Part shown: piece after piece, positions 25,307 to 33,857 of the stretch
Layout of the letters: every line of letters starts with the position of its first letter
Position numbering within the stretch: the first letter of the stretch is position 1
Assembly (NCBI RefSeq): GCF_007004135.1
Contig: NZ_VJMG01000006.1
Span: forward strand, 1-61,514
Reading direction: 5' to 3'
DNA from: Affinirhizobium straminoryzae
Lineage (GTDB): Bacteria; Pseudomonadota; Alphaproteobacteria; Rhizobiales; Rhizobiaceae
Length of the DNA: 61,514 nt
Notes under the pieces: generated by a model
Database searches by the model: none
Told to the model about the DNA's origin: nothing
What the model saw: the letters and a program-made list of their open reading frames with translations, nothing else
Program-made: the position numbers and the translations under genes

Positions 25307-26029
25307 TCAGAGGTTGCCGGCTTCCACGCCGAGGCTTGCGAGCAGACGTGCGCGCAGGAGGGAGAGTTCGGTCTGGTGCTGGTGGCGGGGATGGGCAAGC
25401 GAGACGGCGTGATCTTCGGCGATATGACCGTCCTTCAGCACAAGGATCCGGTCAGCCAGCAGAAGGGCTTCGTCAACATCGTGGGTGACCAGGATGATCG
25501 TCGGTCGCTGGTGCTCGACAAGACGCATGAGAAGAGCCTGCATTCTCAGCCGGGTCAGCGCATCCAGTGCGCCGAACGGTTCATCCGCAAGAAGCAGCGC
25601 CGGTGCACGCAGAAGAGACCTTGCGAGAGAAGCCCGCTGCTTCTGCCCCCCGGAAAGGGTGGAGGGCCATGCGGTTGCCTTGTCGCCAAGCCCCACATCG
25701 GCCAGCATCGCCTCGGCGGCGGCGCGCGCGTCCGGGCGGCGAAGACCGAGCTTGACGTTGTCGATCACCGTCTTCCAGGGAAGCAGCCGCGAGTCCTGGA
25801 ACAGGACAGATACATTGTCCGGCCGGCTATAGTGCCCCTTGCTCTCGGCATCGTCGTCCAGGCCGGCGAGCGCGCGCAGCAGCGTCGTCTTGCCTGATCC
25901 GGATTCTCCGAGAAGTGCGACGAACTGCCCGGCTGGAATATCGAGTGAAATATGGTCGAGGACTGTCTTGCCCTTGAAGCTGCGGGAAAGATCACGAATG
26001 ACCACGGCATGGGTAAGATGGGCGTTCAT
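25307..26029 (-). CDS. Sulfonate/nitrate-type ABC transporter ATPase (SsuB-like)
   Basis: A 240-residue ATP-binding subunit. Walker A is GESGSGKTT, the Q-loop region is SVLFQDSRLLPWKTV (the SRLLPW form is characteristic of SsuB/TauB types), the signature is LSGGQKQR, and Walker B is ALLLADEPFGALD. The switch His lies in LVTHDVDEALLLADR. The ATG overlaps the permease stop (ATGA). It presumably energises the permease encoded next to it. Confidence 0.9.
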   Translation of the reverse strand: MNAHLTHAVVIRDLSRSFKGKTVLDHISLDIPAGQFVALLGESGSGKTTLLRALAGLDDDAESKGHYSRPDNVSVLFQDSRLLPWKTVIDNVKLGLRRPDARAAAEAMLADVGLGDKATAWPSTLSGGQKQRASLARSLLRAPALLLADEPFGALDALTRLRMQALLMRLVEHQRPTIILVTHDVDEALLLADRILVLKDGHIAEDHAVSLAHPRHQHQTELSLLRARLLASLGVEAGNL

Positions 26030-26877
26030 GAGCCGAGCGCCCGTCGATAGGAAAGCGCACGGCTTTCGATGAACCGGACGATGGCATCGGAGACAAGCCC
26101 GAGCAGCGCGTAGATGATGATCCCCACGACGATGATATCGGTCTGTCCCCAGTCACGGGCACGGTTCATGAGGTAGCCGATACCGGTCTGTGTATTGACG
26201 AGTTCCAGCACCACGAGCGCCGTCCAGCACAATGCGACAGCCAGGCGCAGGGACACGAAGAAGCCTGGAAGGGCGCCGGGAAGGGCAACGTGACGGATGA
26301 ATTCCGCACGGCTCAGCCCGAGCGTTCGCGCCAGTTCCACATGACCGATGTCGATGCCGCGCAGGGCGGCATGCGTGTTGATGTAGACTGGAATGAGGAC
26401 AGCCGTGAAGATGAGGAAGATCTTCATGGCTTCGCCGATGCCAAGCCAGATGATGACGAGCGGTATCAGGGCGAGGGTGGGGACTGCGCGCTTGATCTGG
26501 ACGACGCCGTCGATCAGAGCCTCGCCGGTTCGCGTCAGGCCCGAAAGAAGGGCAAGAACGACGCCAGCGAAGACACCGAGAAACAGCCCCGAATAGGCGC
26601 GTGCTGCCGACGCCGCCAGATGAACGGGCAGACTGCCGTCCAGAACCATGTCGATGCCGGTCCTGACTGCCGTCGAAGGAGCTGCCAGCGTATTGGGAGA
26701 CAGGACACCGAGCCGCGATGCGGCCTCCCATCCCATCAGGATGATCAGGGGGCCGATCAGCCGCCAGCCTGCCGGAAGTCTTTCAGGCGTCAGGCGCGCC
26801 GGTTTTTTCCTGTCCGTGCGATCGGCATTGCGCGTGATGCGCCTGTTGACAATGGTGCTGGTGGATATGTCTGTCAT
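26026..26877 (-). CDS. Sulfonate-type ABC transporter permease (SsuC-like)
   Basis: A 283-residue inner-membrane permease with about six hydrophobic segments after a basic cytosolic N-terminus of about 35 residues. Typical parts are NTLAAPSTAV, the VPTLALIPLVIIWLGIGEAMKIFLIF core, and the coupling loop ARTLGLSRAEFIRHVALPGALPGF. A region near the C-terminus, TGIGYLMNRARDWGQTDIIVVGI, is shared by SsuC/TauC proteins. It sits between the binding protein and the ATPase. Confidence 0.9.
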   Translation of the reverse strand: MTDISTSTIVNRRITRNADRTDRKKPARLTPERLPAGWRLIGPLIILMGWEAASRLGVLSPNTLAAPSTAVRTGIDMVLDGSLPVHLAASAARAYSGLFLGVFAGVVLALLSGLTRTGEALIDGVVQIKRAVPTLALIPLVIIWLGIGEAMKIFLIFTAVLIPVYINTHAALRGIDIGHVELARTLGLSRAEFIRHVALPGALPGFFVSLRLAVALCWTALVVLELVNTQTGIGYLMNRARDWGQTDIIVVGIIIYALLGLVSDAIVRFIESRALSYRRALGS

Positions 26878-26890
26878 GTCGTCTCCGCGG

Positions 26891-27883
26891 TTAGCGGGAC
26901 TGTTCGATGGTCTTGTCGAACGTGTCCACGAAGGATCCCTTGGCGTCGAAGCGTTCCCTGATCGAGCCTGCCTGATAGAGGATGTCGATCAACTTCTGAT
27001 GGTGTGGGATCGCCTCTGCCGATGTCTGGAATACGAGCGGCGACTGGCCCTTGAGGATCGCCGCCGTATCCTCGGGCGAAACCCGCTGGAAGTCGGTATA
27101 ATAGAGCTTTGCCCATGCCTTGTCGTTTTCGTTGCTCCATTTCCCGGCCTTGACGAAAGCTGCCAGGAATTGCCGGATGGCCTCCGCCTTGCCGGGATCG
27201 GCCAGTGCGTCCGGACGGGCATAGAAATACGACGTACTGGGCAGGAGCCTGCGCTCTTCGGGATCGACAACGGCGCTGGCGCCGGCCTGCCTAGAAAGCC
27301 TTGTCACGAATGGCTCCTGGAGCACGGCAACATCAACGGCGCCCGAACGCAGGGCGTCGGGAAGATCGGCAACACGAAGGTTGACCGGTGTGATGTCGCC
27401 GAGGGTCAGGCCGGCTCTGTTCAGGGCCTCGATCAGGTATACCTGCCGACCGGACCCTTCGACATAACTCACTTTCTTGCCCTTGAGTTCTGAGAGCTTT
27501 TCGATCCTGAGGCCGGCCCGGCTGGTGAGGCGGTATTGAGCGATCTCGCGTGTGAAGGTTGCAACGATCGGCAACAGCGTCCCGGAGGCACGGGCCTGGA
27601 TTGGCGGCGTGTCGCCGACATAGGCGATGTCGAGTGCCCCGGCGCGGATTGCTTCGAGAATGGCCGGCCCGCCAGCGAAATTCGGGAAATCGACCGTGAA
27701 GGAAAGGGTCTTGCGTTGCCCGCTGGCCTCCAGAAGGTTGCGCACGAACTCGGCCTGGTCTGCAACGATCAGCTTTGTCGCTGGCTCGACAGCCCCTGCG
27801 GACACCGCCATCGAAGCGGTTGCGGCCAATGCCGTTGCGCAGACGTGCAGAAATGATCTTCGATGCAAGGGGTGATGCTCCAT
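26891..27883 (-). CDS. Sulfonate-type ABC transporter substrate-binding protein (SsuA-like)
   Basis: A 330-residue periplasmic protein of the SsuA/NMT1 type. The N-terminus has a twin-arginine-like start (HRRSFLHVC) and a hydrophobic Ala-rich stretch, so export is by Sec or Tat. The binding core includes FPNFAGGPAILEAIRAGALDI, the loop AYVGDTPPIQA, and LKGKKVSYVEGSGRQVYLIEAL. The ATG at 27883 is chosen over an in-frame TTG at 27892; no strong ribosome site distinguishes them. It leads the four-gene operon that ends with an LLM. A candidate operator lies 77 bp upstream. Confidence 0.87.
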   Translation of the reverse strand: MEHHPLHRRSFLHVCATALAATASMAVSAGAVEPATKLIVADQAEFVRNLLEASGQRKTLSFTVDFPNFAGGPAILEAIRAGALDIAYVGDTPPIQARASGTLLPIVATFTREIAQYRLTSRAGLRIEKLSELKGKKVSYVEGSGRQVYLIEALNRAGLTLGDITPVNLRVADLPDALRSGAVDVAVLQEPFVTRLSRQAGASAVVDPEERRLLPSTSYFYARPDALADPGKAEAIRQFLAAFVKAGKWSNENDKAWAKLYYTDFQRVSPEDTAAILKGQSPLVFQTSAEAIPHHQKLIDILYQAGSIRERFDAKGSFVDTFDKTIEQSR

Positions 27884-27959
27884 ATGAGTCAATCAGCGTC
27901 CGCAACACCTGGGACGCCATCGGGACTGAACTCCCGCTAGCTTAGCGGCAATATTTTCA

Positions 27960-27978
27960 ATCGATAGAAATTATGGAC
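27960..27978. promoter_or_regulatory. Candidate sulfur-regulon operator upstream of the SBP-permease-ATPase-LLM operon
   Basis: On the plus strand the site is ATCGAT-AGAAATT-ATGGAC, with the same 6-7-6 spacing as the metY site (ATCTGT-AGAATTT-ATGGAC) and 16 of 19 bases identical. An overlapping half-site TTCTAT is on the minus strand. The rest of the 218-bp gap 27884-28101 shows nothing else. Confidence 0.42.
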
Positions 27979-28101
27979 TTTAGCGATGGCCAGAACCGGA
28001 AATTGCTTCCGGCATCGGAGCATATCGTGGACGGTTATCCTGCCCGGCACCTTTTCCTGATATCGTGCTTCACCGGCCGTCGCGCGAAGCGGGCAAAGCG
28101 C

Positions 28102-28848
28102 TCACATCAACATCGAGAGGCAGCGCTTCTTCAGATCGGCGATGTCGAGGGATGCGCGATCACGCGGACGCGGAAGGTCGACCGTCACGATGTCGCGAAT
28201 GCGTCCGGGGTTGGGCTCCATGACGATGACGCGGTCGCCAAGGTAAAGCGCCTCCTCAACATCGTGGGTGACGATCACGATGGAGACCTGATTTCTTTCC
28301 CAGATCGCGAGAAGTTCGTCCTGGAGCCGCATTCTGAGGATCGAGTCGAGAGCGCCGAACGGCTCGTCCATCAGCAGAATGTCGGGCTCCTGGGCGAGTG
28401 CGCGCGCGATGGCCGCACGCTGCGCCATGCCTCCGGACAGCTGCCGGGGATAGGCCTTGGCGAAGTCGGACAGTCCGACGAGGTGCAGGTAGTGACCGAT
28501 CTTCTCATGCTTCTGCCGCGCCGACAGGGGGCTGGTGTCGAGAGCCAGTCCGACATTCGCCTCCACGGTCAACCAAGGATACAGCCGGTGATCCTGGAAG
28601 ACCATGCCGACCCGTTTGCCCGGATCGCCGGCGTTGCTTCTCGTGATGGAGCCGCGGTATTCCGTGTCGAGGCCGACGATCAACCGCAGGAGTGTCGATT
28701 TTCCGCATCCCGATGCCCCGACGATGCCAAGAATCTCGTTGTGCCCGACGGAGAAATTGATGTCCTTGAGGACAAGTCGATCCAGTCCGTCCAGCGGATA
28801 GGACTTGCTGACATGCTCCACGAAAAGAGCGTTGGCCGAAGCGTTCAT
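28102..28848 (-). CDS. Sulfonate-type ABC transporter ATPase of the flavoprotein-linked importer
   Basis: A 248-residue SsuB-type ATPase. Walker A is GASGCGKST, the Q-loop is GMVFQDHRLYPWLTV, the signature is LSGGMAQR, Walker B is ILLMDEPFGALD and the switch is in VTHDVEEALYLGDR. The ATG at 28848 is preferred because the longer open frame upstream overlaps the permease gene and is not homologous. The start overlaps the permease stop (ATGA). It is last in the operon headed by the AprA-like flavoprotein. Confidence 0.9.
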   Translation of the reverse strand: MNASANALFVEHVSKSYPLDGLDRLVLKDINFSVGHNEILGIVGASGCGKSTLLRLIVGLDTEYRGSITRSNAGDPGKRVGMVFQDHRLYPWLTVEANVGLALDTSPLSARQKHEKIGHYLHLVGLSDFAKAYPRQLSGGMAQRAAIARALAQEPDILLMDEPFGALDSILRMRLQDELLAIWERNQVSIVIVTHDVEEALYLGDRVIVMEPNPGRIRDIVTVDLPRPRDRASLDIADLKKRCLSMLM

Positions 28849-29621
28849 CGTAGGTCTTTCGTCCAGGGAGATAAGGCGTGCGACAGGCGGGTCGCCAGCG
28901 AATTCAGCAGCACGCCACCTGCCGCGAGCGTGATGACGCCGGCGAGAACGATGTCCATGCGGAACTGGTCGCGGCCGCTGGCGATGAAGCTGCCGAGACC
29001 ACGACCGTTGCCGATGGCATATTCTGCGCCGATCGTTCCGATCCAGGCCGACAGGACGGCAATCTGGAGGCCGATGTAGATACTGGGCAGCGCCGCAGGC
29101 AGGTAGAGCTTCGTGATCCGGGTGAGATATGTCAGGTTCAGCACGCTTGCGACGTCCACGAGCGGGCGAGGAACCTGCCGGATCCCCTGTTCGGTGGCGA
29201 GGAACAGGGGAAAGAAGGCTGAAAGCGCGGTGAAGACCAGCTTTGTTGCCTCCCCATTGCCAAACCAGGCGGTCAGCAGGGGGATCCACGCGAAAAGCGC
29301 CACCTGCCGGATGCTGTGGACCGTCGGCGAAAGGCCAAGGGCGGCCAGCCGGTAGAGGCCTGTCAGATAGCCGGCTGTCAGACCGATCAATCCCCCGATC
29401 AGTCCGCCTGCCAGAACCCTTGCCATGCTTGTGCCAAGGGCGGCCCAGAGTTCACGTCCGGACGCGTCGAGAAAAGGCACGGCCACGACCTGCACAGGTG
29501 TCACGACAAGGGGGCCACGCACGAGGCCGAGCGACGTCACCATCCACCACAGCGAAAGCGCGCCCAATGGAAGAACGGCGCCCCGCAGACTGAGCAGACC
29601 ACGGGCGTTCAGCCTAGCCAT
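28845..29621 (-). CDS. Sulfonate-type ABC transporter permease (second of a pair)
   Basis: A 258-residue SsuC/TauC-type permease with about six membrane segments. Diagnostic parts are VTPVQVVAVPF near the N-terminus, the core IRQVALFAWIPLLTAWFGNGEATKLVF, and the coupling loop ASVLNLTYLTRITKLYLPAALPSIY. The start is set at ATG 29621, which overlaps the stop of the first permease gene (ATGGCTAG). The TTG at 29642 has less support. Having two adjacent permease genes suggests a heterodimeric membrane channel, less common than the usual SsuC homodimer. Confidence 0.87.
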   Translation of the reverse strand: MARLNARGLLSLRGAVLPLGALSLWWMVTSLGLVRGPLVVTPVQVVAVPFLDASGRELWAALGTSMARVLAGGLIGGLIGLTAGYLTGLYRLAALGLSPTVHSIRQVALFAWIPLLTAWFGNGEATKLVFTALSAFFPLFLATEQGIRQVPRPLVDVASVLNLTYLTRITKLYLPAALPSIYIGLQIAVLSAWIGTIGAEYAIGNGRGLGSFIASGRDQFRMDIVLAGVITLAAGGVLLNSLATRLSHALSPWTKDLR

Positions 29622-30453
29622 GAGCGCTCGCCCCCCGGACAATCGCCTTTTCCATCCTCCTGAGAAGAAGGTCGAGGAGGAAACCCACCGTGCCGACGAC
29701 GATCATGCCGACAATCACGATATCGAGCTGGAACAGCGTCCGTCCCCAGACCATCAGATATCCGAGCCCATCGGAACCGGCGAGCATTTCAACGACGATC
29801 AGCGAGACGAAGGCCTGGCTCAGCGAAAGCCGGATGCCGCTTGCGAGAAACGGCGCCATGGCCGGAATGGTCAAGCGGAAGAAGCGTGTAGACCGGCGAA
29901 TGCCCAGGACGTCGGCGACATCGGACAGCTTTGCCGGAATATTGCGCGCGCCATCGGCGGTGCTGATCGCCATCGGCACGAAACAGGCTTTTGCCAGGAT
30001 GACGATTTTCAGCGTTTCCTCGATCCCGAGGATCAGGATCAGGATGGGGAGCCAGCCGAGCGAGGGAATTGCCGCCAGGGCGCGGAAGGTCGGGCCCAGA
30101 TAGGCATCGGCCGAGCGCGAGGTGCCGATCAGAAGTCCAAACAGGAAGCCGGATGTCGCCCCAAGCAGGAAGCCTTCGGCAATGCGCCGGAAGCTGATGG
30201 CGGCAGCGGCGATGATATCGCCACTGACGACCAGATCGACAAATGTCTGCCAGACCCATGCCGGCTGAGGCAGCACCTGCGGCGAGACCCAGCCCCGCGC
30301 CGCACTCAGCCACCAGAAGAGCAGGAGCAGGAGAGGCGCCAGGGCGACGACCACGGCCGTTGCGACGAGGCGGCGGGCGCGCGGTGCTGCACTCTGCCCG
30401 TTCGAGGCTTTGCCCGGCAAGGACAGATGCAGGTCCACCTCGAAGGTTGACAT
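29614..30453 (-). CDS. Sulfonate-type ABC transporter permease (first of a pair)
   Basis: A 279-residue SsuC-family permease. Recognised parts are LPQPAWVWQTFVDLV, the core FRALAAIPSLGWLPILILILGIEETLKIVIL, and the coupling loop ADVLGIRRSTRFFRLTIPAMAPF, plus GSDGLGYLMVWGRTLFQLDIV near the C-terminus. The ATG at 30453 has GGAG 7 bases upstream; GTG at 30456 is possible. It differs markedly from the partner permease, which argues for an asymmetric dimer and not a recent duplication. Confidence 0.88.
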   Translation of the reverse strand: MSTFEVDLHLSLPGKASNGQSAAPRARRLVATAVVVALAPLLLLLFWWLSAARGWVSPQVLPQPAWVWQTFVDLVVSGDIIAAAAISFRRIAEGFLLGATSGFLFGLLIGTSRSADAYLGPTFRALAAIPSLGWLPILILILGIEETLKIVILAKACFVPMAISTADGARNIPAKLSDVADVLGIRRSTRFFRLTIPAMAPFLASGIRLSLSQAFVSLIVVEMLAGSDGLGYLMVWGRTLFQLDIVIVGMIVVGTVGFLLDLLLRRMEKAIVRGASAHG

Positions 30454-30467
30454 CACCTTGCTCCGCT

Positions 30468-31523
30468 TCAGTTCTTCACGCTGCCGGTCGTGCCGCGATC
30501 CGGCCAGTAGGCCTCGAGCTTCTGCGAAGCGACAGCCTTATCGACATAGGAGCGGTCAACCCAGGCATCGAGGTCAACGTCGCGACGGATGAGCTTCTGT
30601 TCGAGGTTGAAGGCAATGCCGCTCTTGTAGCGGGCGACGAAAAAGGCGTCGAGACGCGGATTGTACTTGTCCCTGAGGGAGCTTCCCGCATTCGACTTGC
30701 GGATGACGTCGACGGGCGTTCCGGCGCGCGACCAGATCTGGAAGGCTTCCTCGCGGTTCTTCTCATCGCCCAGCCACTGGGCCGCCTTTACGAAGCCGTT
30801 GACGACTTTCTGGGTCGCTTCCGGGTAGGACTTGCGGAATTTGTCGGTAACGAGGAAGGCTCCGAAGCCATCGCCTGTCGCACCCGTATCCGAAGATTTG
30901 TAGAAGATCCTGGCCAGTCCCTTGTCTTCCAGCGGCAGCAGAAAATCTGCTCCGAACACGGCATCCACGCTCTTGGCGGCGATGGCGGCGAGCTGGTCGG
31001 CGTTCTTGAGATCGACGATGGTGATGTCCTTCTCGGAAAGCCCTGCGCCTTTCAATGCCGAAATCAGCCCCCAGTGGATGATCGTCGCCTTCTGAATGGC
31101 AACCTTCTTGCCCTTCAGGTCGGCAATCGACCTGATCTCGACATCCGGGCGCGCTGCTCCGAAGATGGTCGTGCCGCCATAGGATGCCACGATAACCGTA
31201 TCGAGACCATTTGCCTTGCCGATGATATTGGGAACGGCCCCATAGGAGGCAAAATCGAGCTGGCCATTGGAGAGCGCTTCATTGATCGCCGGCCCGGTGC
31301 CGGTGAAATAGGTGAATTCCAGCTTGGTGGGGCTGCCCTTGAACTCGTCCGCGATGAAGCCTTTGGCGTCGGCAATCGCCTGAAGCCCCACGCCGAACGG
31401 CGTGCCGAAGCCAAAGCCGACGTCGCCGAGGCGGATGGTGGCGGGAGCATCCTCGGCGCGCAGCGGAGCGGATGACAGAGCCAGCGCGGCGGCCAGCAGG
31501 AAGGATGAAATCAAATGTCGCAT
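30468..31523 (-). CDS. Sulfonate-type ABC transporter substrate-binding protein
   Basis: A 351-residue periplasmic binding protein with a signal peptide over residues 1-23 (MRHLISSFLLAAALALSS, cleaved after LRA). The lobe-1 features are IRLGDVGFGFGTPFGVGLQAI, PAINEALSNGQLDFASYGAVP and DLKGKKVAIQKATIIHWGLI, all SsuA-like. The start ATG 31523 has GGAG 6 bases upstream and is preferred to the longer frame. It lies between a ferredoxin gene and two permease genes. The ligand of this importer is therefore probably processed by the flavoprotein/ferredoxin pair. Confidence 0.87.
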   Translation of the reverse strand: MRHLISSFLLAAALALSSAPLRAEDAPATIRLGDVGFGFGTPFGVGLQAIADAKGFIADEFKGSPTKLEFTYFTGTGPAINEALSNGQLDFASYGAVPNIIGKANGLDTVIVASYGGTTIFGAARPDVEIRSIADLKGKKVAIQKATIIHWGLISALKGAGLSEKDITIVDLKNADQLAAIAAKSVDAVFGADFLLPLEDKGLARIFYKSSDTGATGDGFGAFLVTDKFRKSYPEATQKVVNGFVKAAQWLGDEKNREEAFQIWSRAGTPVDVIRKSNAGSSLRDKYNPRLDAFFVARYKSGIAFNLEQKLIRRDVDLDAWVDRSYVDKAVASQKLEAYWPDRGTTGSVKN

Positions 31524-31535
31524 GGTCGTCTCCAA

Positions 31536-31874
31536 TCAGGGAATAATCCGTCCGGTCTCGAAGATCCGGTAACTCAGGTCGCCAGAGGTTCCGCGCGGTT
31601 TGGCGTTCTTCCAGCCCATCTCGCGACGAAAACTGCCCATGACGCCGCGTGCGATGAGATCCGCCTCGCTTGCGCCCTCGATGGCATCGGAGAAGGGCGA
31701 CACGTAGAGCGCGTCGGTGGGGCAAAAGAGTTCGCAAAGGAAGCAGGTCTGGCAGTCAGACTGTCTGGCGATCACCGGAATTCCATCCGCGACAGCATCA
31801 AAGACATTGTCCGGGCACGCCTCGACACACAGGTCGCATTTGACGCACCGGTCGGCACTGACGATTTCAATCAT
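31536..31874 (-). CDS. Two-cluster [4Fe-4S] ferredoxin, AprB-like
   Basis: A 112-residue ferredoxin with two complete cluster motifs, C10-x2-C13-x2-C16-x3-C20-P and C41-x2-C44-x2-C47-x3-C51-P. A C-terminal tail of about 60 residues ends FETGRIIP. Its start overlaps the stop of the preceding flavoprotein gene (ATGA). This arrangement resembles the alpha/beta organisation of adenylylsulfate reductase (AprA/AprB). It probably passes electrons to or from the flavoprotein in the cytosol. The tail may wrap around the partner as in AprB, but that is inference. Confidence 0.88.
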   Translation of the reverse strand: MIEIVSADRCVKCDLCVEACPDNVFDAVADGIPVIARQSDCQTCFLCELFCPTDALYVSPFSDAIEGASEADLIARGVMGSFRREMGWKNAKPRGTSGDLSYRIFETGRIIP

Positions 31875-33439
31875 GATGCATGGCTCATACGCTGCGGGGA
31901 AAGAGAGACGTAGCTGGTCCAGATATGATCAGTGCCGCCGGTATCGATCGCCTTGCGAAGTGCGCTGTTCTGCTCGGGGTGATCGAGGCGTCTCTGGAGA
32001 CCGCGGCTCTCGCGTCGCAGAAGCGCGCTTTCGGTCACCCATCTTGCCGTTGCGATCAATGCCTCGGCTTCGCGGACCCTGGCGTTGCGTCGGCTGCGCC
32101 AGGTCTCATCAGCCCACAAGGCATTGAGGCTCTGTGACGCGGCAGTCAGCGTTTCCGCGGTCCGGAAAAACCCGCGGTCGACGGGAAGGATCTGCTGTTT
32201 GACGATATCCGTGACGTCCGCCACCGTGTCGTTGGCCTCTCCGCGATCCGAAGCCGCAACGGCGCTCACGCGATGGACCGTTCGCGAACGCCACAGCGGC
32301 CCAAGTGCCTTCACGAAGGCTGCCGCATCCTCCCCGGCCCAGGAGCCGGTTGCCATGGCCCAGCTCGAGTTCGGACCGCCACCGCCTGTCGTCGCTCCGG
32401 ACATTGCCTGGCGCGTGGCGGCGTCCCCTGCGGCAAACAGCCCCGGCACCGTGGTTCCTGCACGGGCGTCGATCTTCAGTCCACCGGTGCCTCGCACGGT
32501 GCCTTCGTGTCTCAGCGTGATCGGGAATCGCTCGGTGAACGGATCGATCCCCAGGCGATCGAAGGGAACAAAAATGTTGGGTTGTCCGCGCCGGAAACCT
32601 TCCTGCAGCCTTGGTGGCGCCTTGTCGAGGACGGCATAGACGGAGCCTTTGATGAGTTCCTGCGCCACGGCGCTCTGCCGGTCGCCTGCTTCCCCAAGCA
32701 CGTCTCCCGCTTCGTTGGTGAAGGTCCCCCAGAAGTAGACCACCCCTTTGGTGACACTCGAATAGGCCGGAGAGATGCCGTACTGCGCGGAGAACTCCAT
32801 GCCGGACAACGTGGCTCCGGCCTCTGCGGCCATCAGATAGCCGTCGCCGGTCAGATTGTTCGTGCCCAGTGCGCCACTCAGGAAGGCGCAGCCGCCGCTT
32901 GCGATCACCACGGCTCCGGCATGGATCGCAAGCGCCTCGCCGCCTCTGCGGTAGCGGGCAATCGCGCCAGCCACGACGCCGTCAGACAGGAGCAGTTCCT
33001 CGGCGGGACAGTGATCGAGGATCTTGACCCGTGCCTTGATGAGTTTCTGCCGCATGAACCGCAGATAGTCCGGCCCGCGCAACATGCCGCGATAGGGGCG
33101 ACCGTCTTCGTAGGTCGGGAACGGATAGCCCCAGTGCGCCAGAAGATCGAGATTCTCCACCGTTCTGTCGAGTACGGTTTCCACGACCGCCTGCTCGGCA
33201 AAACCCTGGCCGAGGCGCAGTCTCTGGTCGACGGTTGCTGCCCGCTCCGCTGTGCCGCGCTTGGTATAGATCGTCGTCGTGTTGCCTGCGGCGGTCGCGC
33301 CGCTGGTGCCGACATAGCCCTTGTCTATCAGAATGACGCTCATTCCGGCGGAGACTGCGTTCCACGCCGCCCAGCAGCCTGCAGGCCCCCCGCCGATGAC
33401 CAGCACATCCGTTTCGGCCTTTTCGATTTTGTTCAGCAT
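31871..33439 (-). CDS. FAD-dependent oxidoreductase, AprA/fumarate-reductase-like flavoprotein
   Basis: A 522-residue flavoprotein of the succinate dehydrogenase/fumarate reductase/AprA superfamily. The FAD site is VLVIGGGPAGCWAAW (about 12-26), followed by DKGYVGTSGATAAGN, where FrdA-type proteins place the covalent or tight FAD contact. A second signature is GLFAAGDAATRQAMSGATTGGGG near the C-terminal third. The protein is shorter than dissimilatory AprA (over 600 residues). No cytochrome or membrane anchor is encoded nearby. It leads an operon with a ferredoxin and a sulfonate-type importer. I infer redox chemistry on an imported sulfur compound, but the reaction is unknown. Confidence 0.85.
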   Translation of the reverse strand: MLNKIEKAETDVLVIGGGPAGCWAAWNAVSAGMSVILIDKGYVGTSGATAAGNTTTIYTKRGTAERAATVDQRLRLGQGFAEQAVVETVLDRTVENLDLLAHWGYPFPTYEDGRPYRGMLRGPDYLRFMRQKLIKARVKILDHCPAEELLLSDGVVAGAIARYRRGGEALAIHAGAVVIASGGCAFLSGALGTNNLTGDGYLMAAEAGATLSGMEFSAQYGISPAYSSVTKGVVYFWGTFTNEAGDVLGEAGDRQSAVAQELIKGSVYAVLDKAPPRLQEGFRRGQPNIFVPFDRLGIDPFTERFPITLRHEGTVRGTGGLKIDARAGTTVPGLFAAGDAATRQAMSGATTGGGGPNSSWAMATGSWAGEDAAAFVKALGPLWRSRTVHRVSAVAASDRGEANDTVADVTDIVKQQILPVDRGFFRTAETLTAASQSLNALWADETWRSRRNARVREAEALIATARWVTESALLRRESRGLQRRLDHPEQNSALRKAIDTGGTDHIWTSYVSLSPQRMSHAS

Positions 33440-33857
33440 TCAACACCTCTGAAAAAAGTATATTTAATTTATAGATAATATCGAGAAATGCCTCTTTCGA
33501 CGGTTCGACTGTTTTGAGAACGCCTTTCCAATCATCTGCATCCCCACCGGATGCGGCGGAGAGACGGAATGTGCCCGGCGCCAGGCCGTTGCGATCGGTC
33601 AGATCCGTGAAGGGCTGCAGTCGGCTCGTGTTGAGTTCGCTCTCGCCCGGCAGGGATGGTCGTCGAGCGAATAACCGGAAAGAGCTGAACTCGGCGTCAG
33701 ATCGCTGAAAGCCGGAGGGATATCACGCTGTCCGGCCGGTCGACGTGAGGAGAGGTCCCAGGTAAGGCGAGGCTGGTGTTGACATCAGCAAAGATGGGAC
33801 CGCCCGTCCGCCAGCGGCCGAAAGCGCTGGCAAGATCGATAGGTCCCACACGCTCTG
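33440..33857. other. Intergenic region between the flavoprotein operon and the sulfurtransferase gene
   Basis: A 418-bp gap. The part next to the flavoprotein gene (33450-33485) is AT-rich and contains a ribosome site (AGAGGTG) and a dyad copy. The remainder is GC-rich without a credible gene. A 7-bp hairpin (GCCAGCG at 33810, CGCTGGC at 33825) lies about 27 bp beyond the sulfurtransferase stop. It could end that transcript, but it lacks a T-run. Confidence 0.4.
33458..33476 (-). promoter_or_regulatory. Candidate sulfur-regulon operator upstream of the flavoprotein operon
   Basis: On the minus strand it reads ATCTAT-AAATTAA-ATATAC: the left arm is perfect, the right arm degenerate. It is only 18 bp from the flavoprotein ATG, so it would overlap the transcription start or leader. 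Confidence 0.38.

Noticed and set aside
31536..33439. Identification of the flavoprotein/ferredoxin pair as true adenylylsulfate reductase AprBA
   Set aside because: The flavoprotein is about 100 residues too short and no sat, qmo or dsr genes are nearby. Only similarity of arrangement is claimed.
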